Assembly (NCBI RefSeq): GCF_007989625.1
Contig: NZ_BJUK01000025.1
Location: 1-54,493, forward strand
Origin: Bisbaumannia pacifica
GTDB lineage: Bacteria > Pseudomonadota > Gammaproteobacteria > Pseudomonadales > Halomonadaceae
Direction of reading: 5' to 3'
DNA length: 54,493 nucleotides
The position numbers and the translations under genes are program-made. Within the stretch, counting starts at the first letter, position 1. Each line of letters opens with the position of its first letter. The notes under the pieces were generated by a model. It saw nothing but the letters and a program-made list of their open reading frames with translations, ran no database searches and was not told the DNA's origin. This document shows positions 47,072 through 54,493 of this stretch, piece after piece.

Positions 47072-47538
47072 CAGTGACCTCCCTGAAGAGAGTGGGGTGT
47101 CCGGCCGCGCCGCAGGGCGAGCTGGCTGAGTTCGTCATTGAGGCGCAGCTCCTGGCGCTGGCGGACCCGCTCGGCCTGGTCGGCGCGGCGGCTGGCCAGG
47201 GTGTCGTAGGAGGAGAGCTTGCGCTGCTCGCCCTGCCACTGCTGCTGGCTGCGCGTCACCTGGCGGCGCTGCTGTTCCAGGGCCTGCTGGGCGCGACCCA
47301 TGGCATCATCCAGGGAGCGCAGGAAATGCTGGTAGTTGTGCATGGAGGCGGGATCGATCCCCTCTTGCATGGCCCGCTGCAGGCGCTCGGCATACTCCTG
47401 ACGGTAGCGCTTCAGGGTCTCCACCTGGGCGACGCCCTGTTGCTCGCCCTGGCGCGCCTGGGCCAGTCCCAGGGCGGCCCTGTCGCGACCCTCCTGGGCG
47501 AGTTCGATCAGGGTATCGAGGGGACCACGCTGACTCAT
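47071..47538 (-). CDS. fliJ: Flagellar export chaperone FliJ
   Basis: 155 residues, almost entirely coiled coil, starting [34 protein letters not shown] and rich in Gln, Arg and Glu. The family is short and poorly conserved, but size, composition and place between fliI and fliK fit. Its ATG overlaps the fliI stop (ATGA). A longer frame reading in from fliI is spurious. Confidence 0.88.
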   Translation of the reverse strand: MSQRGPLDTLIELAQEGRDRAALGLAQARQGEQQGVAQVETLKRYRQEYAERLQRAMQEGIDPASMHNYQHFLRSLDDAMGRAQQALEQQRRQVTRSQQQWQGEQRKLSSYDTLASRRADQAERVRQRQELRLNDELSQLALRRGRTPHSLQGGH

Positions 47539-48902
47539 GACGTACCTCCGATTAGCTGGGTCAGGGCCTCTTGGGTGGGCGCGATGGCGGCGCTCTCGTC
47601 GAGGCGCTGCTGGAGGAAGTGCTCCAGGTGCGGGTAGAGCTGTACGGCCTGATCCAGTTGGGGGTCGTGACCGGGAGTATAGGCACCCACGCTGATCAGG
47701 TCCTGGTTGCGCCGGTAACGGGAGAAGAGCTGCTTGAAGTGCTGTGCCCGGGCCTGCTGATCGCGATCGACGATGGCGGTCATGGCGCGGCTGATCGAGG
47801 CCTCGATATCGATGGCCGGATAGTGGCCGGCCTCCGCCAGGGTGCGCGAGAGCACGATATGGCCGTCGAGGATGGCCCGTGCCGAGTCGGCGATGGGGTC
47901 CTGCTGGTCGTCGCCCTCGGTGAGCACCGTATAGAAGGCGGTGATGGAGCCGCCGCCGCGGGCGGCATTGCCGGCCCGCTCCACCAGGCTGGGGAGCTTG
48001 GCGAACACCGAGGGCGGATAGCCCTTGGTGGCCGGGGGCTCGCCGATGGCCAGGGCGATCTCGCGCTGGGCCATGGCGTAGCGGGTCAGGGAGTCCATGA
48101 TCAGCAGCACATCGCGGCCCTGATCGCGGAAGCCCTCCGCCAGGCGGGTGGCGTAGGCGGCCCCCTGCAGGCGTTGCAGGGGCGAGGTGTCGGCGGGCGC
48201 CGCCACCACCACAGCGCGGCGGCGTCCCTCCTCGCCGAGGATATTGTCGATGAAGTCCTGTACCTCGCGGCCCCGCTCGCCGATCAGTCCCACCACGATG
48301 ACATCGGCGCGGGTGAAGCGGGCCATCATCCCCAGCAGCACCGACTTGCCGACGCCGGAGCCGGCGAACAGGCCCATGCGCTGGCCGCGGCCGACGCTGA
48401 GCAGGGCGTTGATGGCGCGGATGCCGACGTCGATCTGCTCCTCGATGGGCGCCCGGGACAGCGGGTTGAGGGGCGGCGTGGCCAGGGGCGCATGGGGCGC
48501 CTCGGCCAGCGGTTCGCCACCGTCCAGGGGCCGGCCGTTGCCGTCCACCACCCGGCCCAGCAGCGACTCGCCCAGGGGGAAGCGCCGCGCGCTGTGGGCG
48601 CCCTCGCCCAGCGGCAGCACCCGGGCGCCGGGGGTCAGGCCGCTGATCGGCTCCAGCGGCATCAGGAACAGCTGGTCGCCGGAGAAGCCCACCACCTCCG
48701 CCTCGGCGAAGCCCTCGGCCAGCTCGATACGGCAGGCGCTGCCCAGGGGCACCTTGAGGCCCACCGCCTCCAGCACCATGCCGGTGGCGCGGGTGATGCG
48801 CCCGCTGACCCGGTAGGCGGGCAGCGCCTCGACCCGGCGCCGGACCCGCCCCAGGGCCTGGCACCAATGCTGCCGATGGGGGTTGGTAACGGCCTCGACC
48901 AT
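47535..48902 (-). CDS. fliI: Flagellar export ATPase FliI
   Basis: 455 residues from the ATG at 48902, with GGAGA just upstream. A longer frame to 48983 lies inside fliH. Walker A is [11 protein letters not shown] at about 176-186. [16 protein letters not shown] and the ATPase block [25 protein letters not shown] are present. It energises substrate release at the export gate together with FliH and FliJ, which flank it. Confidence 0.97.
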   Translation of the reverse strand: MVEAVTNPHRQHWCQALGRVRRRVEALPAYRVSGRITRATGMVLEAVGLKVPLGSACRIELAEGFAEAEVVGFSGDQLFLMPLEPISGLTPGARVLPLGEGAHSARRFPLGESLLGRVVDGNGRPLDGGEPLAEAPHAPLATPPLNPLSRAPIEEQIDVGIRAINALLSVGRGQRMGLFAGSGVGKSVLLGMMARFTRADVIVVGLIGERGREVQDFIDNILGEEGRRRAVVVAAPADTSPLQRLQGAAYATRLAEGFRDQGRDVLLIMDSLTRYAMAQREIALAIGEPPATKGYPPSVFAKLPSLVERAGNAARGGGSITAFYTVLTEGDDQQDPIADSARAILDGHIVLSRTLAEAGHYPAIDIEASISRAMTAIVDRDQQARAQHFKQLFSRYRRNQDLISVGAYTPGHDPQLDQAVQLYPHLEHFLQQRLDESAAIAPTQEALTQLIGGTS

Positions 48903-48906
48903 GACG

Positions 48907-49635
48907 TCAGTCTCCGGTGGGCGCGGCGGCGCGGTGACGCAGGCGTTCGGTGATCGCCTCCCAGCGCCGCTCCCAGGTGGCATCCAGTTCGCCGCTGGCG
49001 CTGGTGACCCGGCAGCCGCCCCGGGAGAGGGCGTCGTCGGGTTGCAGCTTCCAGCCCAGGGCGGTGAGCTCCTCGCCCAGCACCGGCGTCACCAGGGCCA
49101 GGTCGTCGGGATGCAGCCATAGCCGGGTGCCGCCGTTCAGCGGCGGCTCCACGTGCAGCAGCTCGCGCACCAGGGCGACGACCTGCTCGGGGCGTGCCTC
49201 CAGGGCCTCCCCGGCCAACTGACGGCCGGTGGCCAGGGCCAGGGCCACCAGCTCCTCGGCCACCTGGTCGTCGAGACCGTCCAGGGCCTCGCGAAAGCTC
49301 GCCGCCAGCGACTGCAACGGGGTCAGGGCCTCCTCCAGGCGGCGTTGCAGCTCCGCCTCGGCGGCGGCGCGTCCCTCGGCGAGTCCCTGGGCATGGCCCT
49401 CTTCCTGGCCGCTGGCCAGGCCCGCTCGGTAGCCTTCCTCGCGGGCCGCCTGGCGCACCTGCTCGCGCAGCCTGGCCAGTTCCTCGTCGCGGCGCCGGCT
49501 GGCCTGGCGCTGGGCCTCGCGGCGGCGCCGTTCGCGCTCCGCCGGGCCGGGCCCGGCGGCATCGCTGCCCAGCTCCTCCATCTGCCAGCGGCGCCAGCTG
49601 TCGTCCTGGGCGTCGAGGCGACGGGACTCAGACAT
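48907..49635 (-). CDS. fliH: Flagellar export regulator FliH
   Basis: 242 residues. The N-terminal half is a long, Arg/Glu-rich helix (about 30-80, [21 protein letters not shown]...) with the GxxxG-like run [21 protein letters not shown] at about 70-90, typical of FliH. The C-terminal half is the globular FliH domain. It overlaps fliG by eight bases and ends four bases before fliI. Confidence 0.93.
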   Translation of the reverse strand: MSESRRLDAQDDSWRRWQMEELGSDAAGPGPAERERRRREAQRQASRRRDEELARLREQVRQAAREEGYRAGLASGQEEGHAQGLAEGRAAAEAELQRRLEEALTPLQSLAASFREALDGLDDQVAEELVALALATGRQLAGEALEARPEQVVALVRELLHVEPPLNGGTRLWLHPDDLALVTPVLGEELTALGWKLQPDDALSRGGCRVTSASGELDATWERRWEAITERLRHRAAAPTGD

Positions 49636-50638
49636 AGGTATCGTCTCCGCCGCTCAGCACGATCTCGCCGCTGTCGGCCAGGCGGCGCACCACCTGCAGG
49701 ATCGTCTTCTGTTCGGCCTCCACCTGGGAGAGGCGGATCGGGCCGCGGGCCTCCATGTCCTCGCGCAGCAACTGGGAGGCGCGCTGGGACATGTTGCGGG
49801 TGAACTTGTCCACCAGCTCCTCGGCGGAGCCCTTGAGGGCCACCACCAGGACGTTGGTGTCGATCTCCTTGAGCAGCAACTGGATGGAGCGGTCGTCCAG
49901 GTCGAGCAGGTTCTCGAAGACGAACATCTCGTCGAGGATCTTCTGGGCCAGGTCCTCGCTGTGGGCGCGGATGGTCTCCACCGCCACCTCTTCCTGACTG
50001 GTGTTCATCAGGTTGAGGATCTCGGCGGCGGTCTTCACGCCGCCCATCTTGCTGCGCTTGAGGTTCTGGCCGTCGAGCATGCTGCCGAGCACCTCGGTGA
50101 GTTCCTGCAGGGCCGCGGGCTGCACGCCGCTGAAGGTGGCGATCCGCAGCACCACGTCGTTGCGCAGCTTGTCGTCGAACAGCTCCAGCACGTCGGCGGC
50201 CTGGTGGCGCTCGAGGTGGACCAGGATGGTGGCGATGATCTGCGGGTGCTCCTCGCGGATCAGCTCGGCCACCATCGAGGGCTCCATCAGGTTGAGGGAG
50301 TCGATGCCGGAGTTGGTGTTGTGGGCCTCGAGGATATCCTCGATCAGGCTGGAGGCGCGCTCGCCGCCCAGTGCCTTGGTCAGCACCGAGCGAATATAGT
50401 CGCTGGAGTTGATGTTCAGCGCGGAGAGCTCCTCGCTGTCGCGGAAGAAGTGCTCCAGCACCCGGCGCATGTCGTTATGCGAGACCTGGTTGAGGCGCGC
50501 CATCTCCTGGCTGACCTCCTGGATCTCCTGGGGCCCCATATATTTCAGTACCTCGGCGGCGCTGTCTTCGTCCAGGGCCAGCAGCAGGATGGCGCTGCGG
50601 CGCACGCCGCTCATCTCGGTGCTCGTGGCATTACTCAT
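49628..50638 (-). CDS. fliG: Flagellar motor switch protein FliG
   Basis: 336 residues, the normal length. N-terminal RRSAILLLALDEDSAAEVLKYMGPQEIQEVSQEMA, middle HPQIIATILVHLERHQAADVLELF, and the C-terminal torque helix LKGSAEELVDKFTRNMSQRASQLLREDMEARGPIRLSQVEAEQKTIL are all present, with the charged residues that face the stator. It overlaps fliF and fliH by eight bases each. Confidence 0.97.
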   Translation of the reverse strand: MSNATSTEMSGVRRSAILLLALDEDSAAEVLKYMGPQEIQEVSQEMARLNQVSHNDMRRVLEHFFRDSEELSALNINSSDYIRSVLTKALGGERASSLIEDILEAHNTNSGIDSLNLMEPSMVAELIREEHPQIIATILVHLERHQAADVLELFDDKLRNDVVLRIATFSGVQPAALQELTEVLGSMLDGQNLKRSKMGGVKTAAEILNLMNTSQEEVAVETIRAHSEDLAQKILDEMFVFENLLDLDDRSIQLLLKEIDTNVLVVALKGSAEELVDKFTRNMSQRASQLLREDMEARGPIRLSQVEAEQKTILQVVRRLADSGEIVLSGGDDTYV

Positions 50639-52379
50639 CGTCGTTCACCCAGCTGCTGAGGATCATGGCGACCAGGCGCGGATCCTCCTGTGCCAGTTCA
50701 CGCAGATCGTTGAGATTCTGCTCGTAGGCGCCGGCCTTGCGGCGACGCTTCTGTTCGCGTCCCTCGCGGCCACCCTCGTCGCCTTCGCCGCGGGCCTCGC
50801 CCTCGGCCGGCTCGTCGCCGGCGTCGTCCTCGTCGCCAACGCTGGCGAGCAGCTTGCCGGAGGCGCCGGCGGGCACGGCGATGGGCGCCGGGGCCTCGGT
50901 ATAGCGCTTGATCAGCGGGCGCAGTACCAGCCAGTAGAGCAGCAGGGCGGCCAGCAGCACCAGCACATAGCGGGCGATGCCGAAGATCAGCCCCTGGAGC
51001 TCCGGGTCCTGCCACCAGGCGAGCTCCGCGGCGGAATCCTCGGCCAGGGTGAAGGGGCTGTTGACCACCTCCAGGGCATCGCCGCGGGCGGGGGAGAAGC
51101 CCATGGCCTGGCGGGTCAGGCGCTGGATCTGGTCGAGCTCCTCGTCGCTGAGGGGCTGGGCCGTCGGTTCACCCGCCTCGTCGAGGCCGTCGCGATAGTT
51201 GACCACCACCGCCACCGAGAGGCGCTCCACCCGGCCGCGTTCGTGCTGGATATGGGCGACGTTGCGATCCACTTCGTAGTTGATCACCCGGTCCTGGCTC
51301 AGGCGGGCGTTGGCGGCCTCGCCCTGGGGTTCCTGCTCCTCGTCGACCTGCTCCTCATCCGCGCCTTCCTCGGGCGGGTTATTGATCGGCGAGGGGGCCA
51401 CCCCCGGCGGGGTGTTGGTCAGGGCGCCGGGAATGCCCCGGGCCAGGTCGTCGCTGCCCTGGTAGTCGGCGCTGTGCTGCAGGCTGCGCACGGCGGCCCG
51501 CTCCGGGTCCTGGTTGGGACCGTAGCGCTCGGCGGTCTCCTCGCGGCGGGTGAAATCCACCTCGGCGGTGACCTGGGCACGCACATTGGCTCGCCCCAGC
51601 ACCGGGATCAGGATGTTCTCGATACGCCGCTGGTAGGAACGCTCCACCTCCTGCACATAGTCGAGCTGGGTGCCGTCGAGGTCGCGGCCCGGCCCGCCGG
51701 GCTGGGAGAGCAGGCGGCCGTTATGGTCCACCACGGTGACGTCTTCGGTGGCCAGCTCCGGCACGCTGCTGGAGACCATATGGGCGATGGCCATCACCTG
51801 CCCTTCGCCGAGGGTGCGCCCGCCGTGCAGGGTCAGGATCACCGAGGCGGTGGCGGGCTCGCGCTCGCGGACGAACACCGACTCCTTGGCCAGGGCCAGA
51901 TGCACCCGGGCCCGGGAGACCGGGCCCAGGGATTCGATGGAGCGGGACAGCTCGCCCTCCAGGCTGCGCTGGAAGTTGATCTGCTCGGCGAACTGGCTGA
52001 TGCCGAAGGCCTGGCTATCCATCAGCTCGAAGCCGACGTTGCCGCCCTGGGGCAGGCCCTGTTCGGCCAGCTGCAGGCGCAGGGTGTGGACCTGGTCGCC
52101 GGGCACCAGCAGGGCCTGGCCGCCCTGGCTCAACTGGTAGGGCACGCCGCGGCTATCCAGCTCGCTGATGATGCGTCCGCCGTCGGCCTCGTTGAGGTTG
52201 CTGTAGAGGACGCGATAGTCGGGGCTGCGGGCCCATAGCATCAGGGCCACGACGATGGCCACCACGGCGGCGCCGGCCAACAGCAGCGGCAGCAGGGGAT
52301 TGCCGCGCAGCTGGCGTAGCAGGCGCTGTTGCAGTGACTCCTGGGGCGCATCGCCGCGGGCGGCGGTCCCTTCGCTCAT
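50631..52379 (-). CDS. fliF: Flagellar MS-ring protein FliF
   Basis: 582 residues with two transmembrane helices (about 30-48 LLLAGAAVVAIVVALMLWA and about 460-482). The ring-building domain between them contains GRIISELDSRGVPYQLSQGG and VARVHLALAKESVFVRE-like patterns. An acidic C-terminal tail (about 495-582) binds FliG. First gene of the fliFGHIJK unit, divergent from fliE across 267 bases, whereas many genomes have fliE directly in front of fliF in the same direction. Confidence 0.96.
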   Translation of the reverse strand: MSEGTAARGDAPQESLQQRLLRQLRGNPLLPLLLAGAAVVAIVVALMLWARSPDYRVLYSNLNEADGGRIISELDSRGVPYQLSQGGQALLVPGDQVHTLRLQLAEQGLPQGGNVGFELMDSQAFGISQFAEQINFQRSLEGELSRSIESLGPVSRARVHLALAKESVFVREREPATASVILTLHGGRTLGEGQVMAIAHMVSSSVPELATEDVTVVDHNGRLLSQPGGPGRDLDGTQLDYVQEVERSYQRRIENILIPVLGRANVRAQVTAEVDFTRREETAERYGPNQDPERAAVRSLQHSADYQGSDDLARGIPGALTNTPPGVAPSPINNPPEEGADEEQVDEEQEPQGEAANARLSQDRVINYEVDRNVAHIQHERGRVERLSVAVVVNYRDGLDEAGEPTAQPLSDEELDQIQRLTRQAMGFSPARGDALEVVNSPFTLAEDSAAELAWWQDPELQGLIFGIARYVLVLLAALLLYWLVLRPLIKRYTEAPAPIAVPAGASGKLLASVGDEDDAGDEPAEGEARGEGDEGGREGREQKRRRKAGAYEQNLNDLRELAQEDPRLVAMILSSWVNDDE

Positions 52380-52646
52380 GCGTGCCTCCCGGCGTCAGCG
52401 TGGGGGCACGGCGACCAGGCAGTCAGGGCCATGGTGAGTAGCAGAGGGGCATGGGGCATGGTGATATCCATTCATCGCGGTTTGCCGCCCCGGGTGACCG
52501 GGCGGAACTGTGATGACCGCCATTATCGGCGTGCCTCACCAGCCCAAAGGTGGGAATAGTCGGGTTTTTCAGGCGCATTTGCCGGCTTGGTCCGAGGGGC
52601 GGGGCTGCTAGCCTCCTCTCAGCGTGTCACAGGAGCCGATTTGCCC

Positions 52647-52964
52647 ATGTCCACACCCGCGATCAATGCCGCCCTGCAACAGATGCAGGGCCTGGCCAGC
52701 CAGGCCGCGAATGCCGCGCCGAACGCCAACGCCGCCGCCCAGGGGGGCTTCGCCGCCGAGCTGGCCCACTCCATCCAGCGTATCAATCGCCTGCAGCAGA
52801 CCGCCAATGCCCAGGTCACCGCCTTCCAGTCCGGCGACCCGGACGTGGCGCTCAACGACGTCATGGTCGATATGCAGAAGGCCAGCGTGGCCTTCCAGAT
52901 GGGCCTGCAGGTGCGCAACCGCCTGGTCAGCGCCTACCGCGACGTGATGAATATGCAGGTCTGA
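52647..52964 (+). CDS. fliE: Flagellar hook-basal body protein FliE
   Basis: 105 residues. The C-terminal half, GDPDVALNDVMVDMQKASVAFQMGLQVRNRLVSAYRDVMNMQV, is the FliE signature. It links MS ring and rod. The ATG at 52647 has AGGAG upstream at 11 bases. A longer frame to 52587 is not FliE-like. It is alone on its strand, between the fliF control region and flaG. Confidence 0.95.
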   Translation: MSTPAINAALQQMQGLASQAANAAPNANAAAQGGFAAELAHSIQRINRLQQTANAQVTAFQSGDPDVALNDVMVDMQKASVAFQMGLQVRNRLVSAYRDVMNMQV

Positions 52965-52995
52965 GTCGCCCGCGGCCGATGGTCTGCTAGGAGGC

Positions 52996-53352
52996 TCAGG
53001 CCTCGAGGGAGATCAGTCGGCCGCGCATCTCGTCGAGGCGCTCGGCGATGGCCAGGACCTCCTCGGCGGGGATCTGGCGGATCAGCTCGCCGCTGTCGCG
53101 GTCGACGATGCGCGTGATGGTGCGGTTACCGGTGTCGGCGAGCTCGAACTCGATACCATGCTGACGCATCACCTCGTTGACGCGCTGCAAGGGCTCCACC
53201 AGGTCGCCCTCGGCGGGCGGCTCGGCCTCGGCGAGCTGGCCGCCGGCGGTGGGCAGGTGGGCCAGCAGGGTCTCGACCCGCTGGCGCGGGCTCAGCTCGT
53301 TGAGCGGCGAGCCGGGGGCATGGGCACTGACATCCGCTATCGGGTGACTCAT
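52996..53352 (-). CDS. flaG: FlaG-family protein
   Basis: 118 residues. A disordered N-terminal half is followed by the FlaG domain VNEVMRQHGIEFELADTGNRTITRIVDRDSGELIRQIPAEEVLAIAERLDEMRGRLISLEA. The start at 53352 has GAGGGA upstream and a FliA promoter 50-76 bases upstream. A longer frame is rejected. FlaG influences filament length in several genera and normally lies by fliC/fliD. Here it is between fliE and motA. Confidence 0.9.
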   Translation of the reverse strand: MSHPIADVSAHAPGSPLNELSPRQRVETLLAHLPTAGGQLAEAEPPAEGDLVEPLQRVNEVMRQHGIEFELADTGNRTITRIVDRDSGELIRQIPAEEVLAIAERLDEMRGRLISLEA

Positions 53353-53401
53353 GGTGAAATCCCTCACAGTGGTGGTTGACGTCTTGTTTTTCTTTTCGAA
53401 T

Positions 53402-53428
53402 CTATCGGCCGGCGTCGGGGGAACTTTA
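53402..53428 (-). promoter_or_regulatory. Sigma-28 (FliA) promoter of flaG
   Basis: On the minus strand TAAAGTTC, 11 bases, GCCGATAG. Two mismatches to the FliA consensus with the exact spacer, 49 bases before the flaG ATG. Confidence 0.88.
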
Positions 53429-53464
53429 GCCCTGGCTGATGGCAGCCAAGCGAGAGCCTGAATC

Positions 53465-54334
53465 ATGAATCCCTCCACCCTGATCGGAATCGTCGCCAGC
53501 GTCCTGATGCTGGCCAGCGTGGTGCTGTGGAGCGCCGACAGCGCCACCGCCTTCCTCAATCTACCGGGCCTGGCCATCGTGGTCATCGGCACCCTGGCGG
53601 CCACCTTTATCAGCTATCCGCTGCGTGAAGTGGTGCGGGTGGTGCGCCTGGTCGGCCTGGTGTTTCATCGCGAGAATCGCCACGAGCGCGAAGACATCGA
53701 CGAGCTGGTGGCCCTGGCGCGGCTGTGGTTCAAGGGCGACGTGCGGGCGGTGGAGCGGCGCCTGGAGACCTGCCCCAATCCCTTCCTGCGCACCGGGGTG
53801 CAACTGGTGATCGACCACACCGCCGACGAGGAGATCCATGATCTGCTGCGCTGGCGCATCGCCCGGCTCAAGGCCCGGGAGCGGGCCGAGGCACAGATCT
53901 TCCGCACCATGGCCCTCTATGCCCCGGCCTTCGGCATGATCGGTACCCTGGTGGGACTGGTGAACATGCTGGGGGTGATCGAGGCCGGCGAGCTGACGGT
54001 GATCGGCGAGCGCATGGCGGTGGCCCTGCTGACCACCTTCTACGGCATCGTGCTGGCCAACCTGGTATTGAAGCCCATCGCCGTCAAGCTGGAGCGGCGT
54101 ACCGAGCAGCGCCTGATCGCCATGAACATGATCCTCGAGGGGATCTCGTTGATGTCGCGGCGCCGCCTGCCCTCGGTGATCGAGGAGAGCCTCAACTCCT
54201 TTATCGCCCACCACCACGACGAACTGCGCGATGGCCGGGGGCAGGAGGGCGATGCCCCGGCGTCCCGCTGGCGGCTGCGCCGGCGGGCGGCCGCCGCGAC
54301 CGGCGACGAGCGCGAGGCTTCCCATGCCGGCTAG
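53465..54334 (+). CDS. motA: Flagellar stator protein, MotA/PomA family
   Basis: 289 residues with four transmembrane helices (about 4-25, 30-52, 150-172, 185-207) and a large cytoplasmic loop with the charged stretch ERRLETCPNPFLRTGVQLVIDHT. The pattern MALYAPAFGMIGTLVGLVNML contains the conserved helix-3 proline-glycine region. It forms an ion channel with MotB. Whether sodium or protons drive it is not certain, though sodium is plausible in a halophile. It overlaps motB by 11 bases. Confidence 0.93.
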   Translation: MNPSTLIGIVASVLMLASVVLWSADSATAFLNLPGLAIVVIGTLAATFISYPLREVVRVVRLVGLVFHRENRHEREDIDELVALARLWFKGDVRAVERRLETCPNPFLRTGVQLVIDHTADEEIHDLLRWRIARLKARERAEAQIFRTMALYAPAFGMIGTLVGLVNMLGVIEAGELTVIGERMAVALLTTFYGIVLANLVLKPIAVKLERRTEQRLIAMNMILEGISLMSRRRLPSVIEESLNSFIAHHHDELRDGRGQEGDAPASRWRLRRRAAAATGDEREASHAG

Positions 54335-54493
54335 GGACCGCCATCGTCACGACGCCCTCTTCGAGGAGCTCGAGCCCGAGGAGGGGCAGGCGGGCTGGAT
54401 GCTCAGCTATATCGACATGATGACGCTGCTGGTGGCGCTGTTCGCGCTGCTGCTGTCGCTGGCCTCGGTGTGGCGCGGCCCCGCCGAGGCCAG
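54324..54493 (+). CDS. motB: Flagellar stator protein MotB, truncated by window end
   Basis: The first 56 codons only, starting at an ATG inside the end of motA. After a charged cytoplasmic tail comes WMLSYIDMMTLLVALFALLLSL, in which D31 corresponds to the ion-binding aspartate at the start of the single MotB transmembrane helix. The peptidoglycan-binding part lies outside the window. Confidence 0.9.
   Translation, partial: MPARDRHRHDALFEELEPEEGQAGWMLSYIDMMTLLVALFALLLSLASVWRGPAEA

Noticed and set aside
47071-48867. Minus-strand frame running through fliI into fliJ, suggesting a fusion
   Set aside because: Only the last 155 codons (fliJ) look like protein. The upstream part is the wrong frame of fliI.

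Overview
The window looks like chromosomal DNA of a halophilic gammaproteobacterium of the Halomonas group (Halomonadaceae). This rests on the high GC content, the pairing of a GlpF facilitator with a GlpSTPQV-type glycerol ABC importer, a PutA without an N-terminal ribbon-helix-helix domain next to an AraC-type regulator, three OmpW barrels, and the layout of the flagellar genes. The assignment is inferred from gene content only. I saw no insertion sequence, prophage, CRISPR array or rRNA. Genes are dense and mostly intact.

Region 1 (1-10205, mainly minus strand): an OmpW-family porin, a BrnQ branched-chain amino acid carrier with a palindrome just upstream of its likely start, and two tandem OmpW paralogues. 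Then comes a proline-use module (putP, putA, AraC-type regulator), a small membrane protein and tRNA-Gly(CCC). Region 2 (10206-12280): a small Cys-rich protein, a gene-free stretch ending in an orphan plus-strand terminator (candidate structured RNA), a two-CBS-domain protein, about 530 bases without a convincing gene, and a small conserved-looking ORF.

Region 3 (12318-23398): a complete glycerol locus. glpD runs divergently from glpFK, and a six-gene ABC importer operon (glpS, glpT, glpP, glpQ, glpU, glpV) follows. Glycerol can enter through the facilitator or the ABC importer, is phosphorylated by GlpK and oxidised by GlpD. The two ATPases are degenerate in complementary places, so their heterodimer should have one canonical and one degenerate ATP site. 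All three promoter regions carry CGAACAT/ATGTTCG heptamers, the half-site of E. coli GlpR, but no glpR gene is in the window.

Region 4 (23405-29200): a DUF6314 protein, a DMT-family exporter, NAD kinase, a metallophosphoesterase, a long intergenic region with tandem 15-mers and an elaborate multi-stem palindromic element, a GlpG-like rhomboid protease, and an overlapping DUF1315/DUF2797 pair.

Region 5 (29220-54493, truncated on the right): a flagellar gene cluster. flgMN and flgA are on the minus strand, flgBCDEFGHIJ and flgKL on the plus strand, fliFGHIJK and fliLMNOPQR on the minus strand, then fliE (plus), flaG (minus), motA and the start of motB (plus). Three near-consensus sigma-28 (FliA) promoters, with the pattern TAAAGTNN-N11-GCCGATAR, precede flgMN, flgKL and flaG. 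This fits the usual hierarchy in which FlgM holds FliA until the hook-basal body is finished and late genes are then transcribed. The flgK promoter directly abuts three perfect 15-bp tandem repeats. flhA, flhB, flhF, fliA, fliC and fliD are not in the window.
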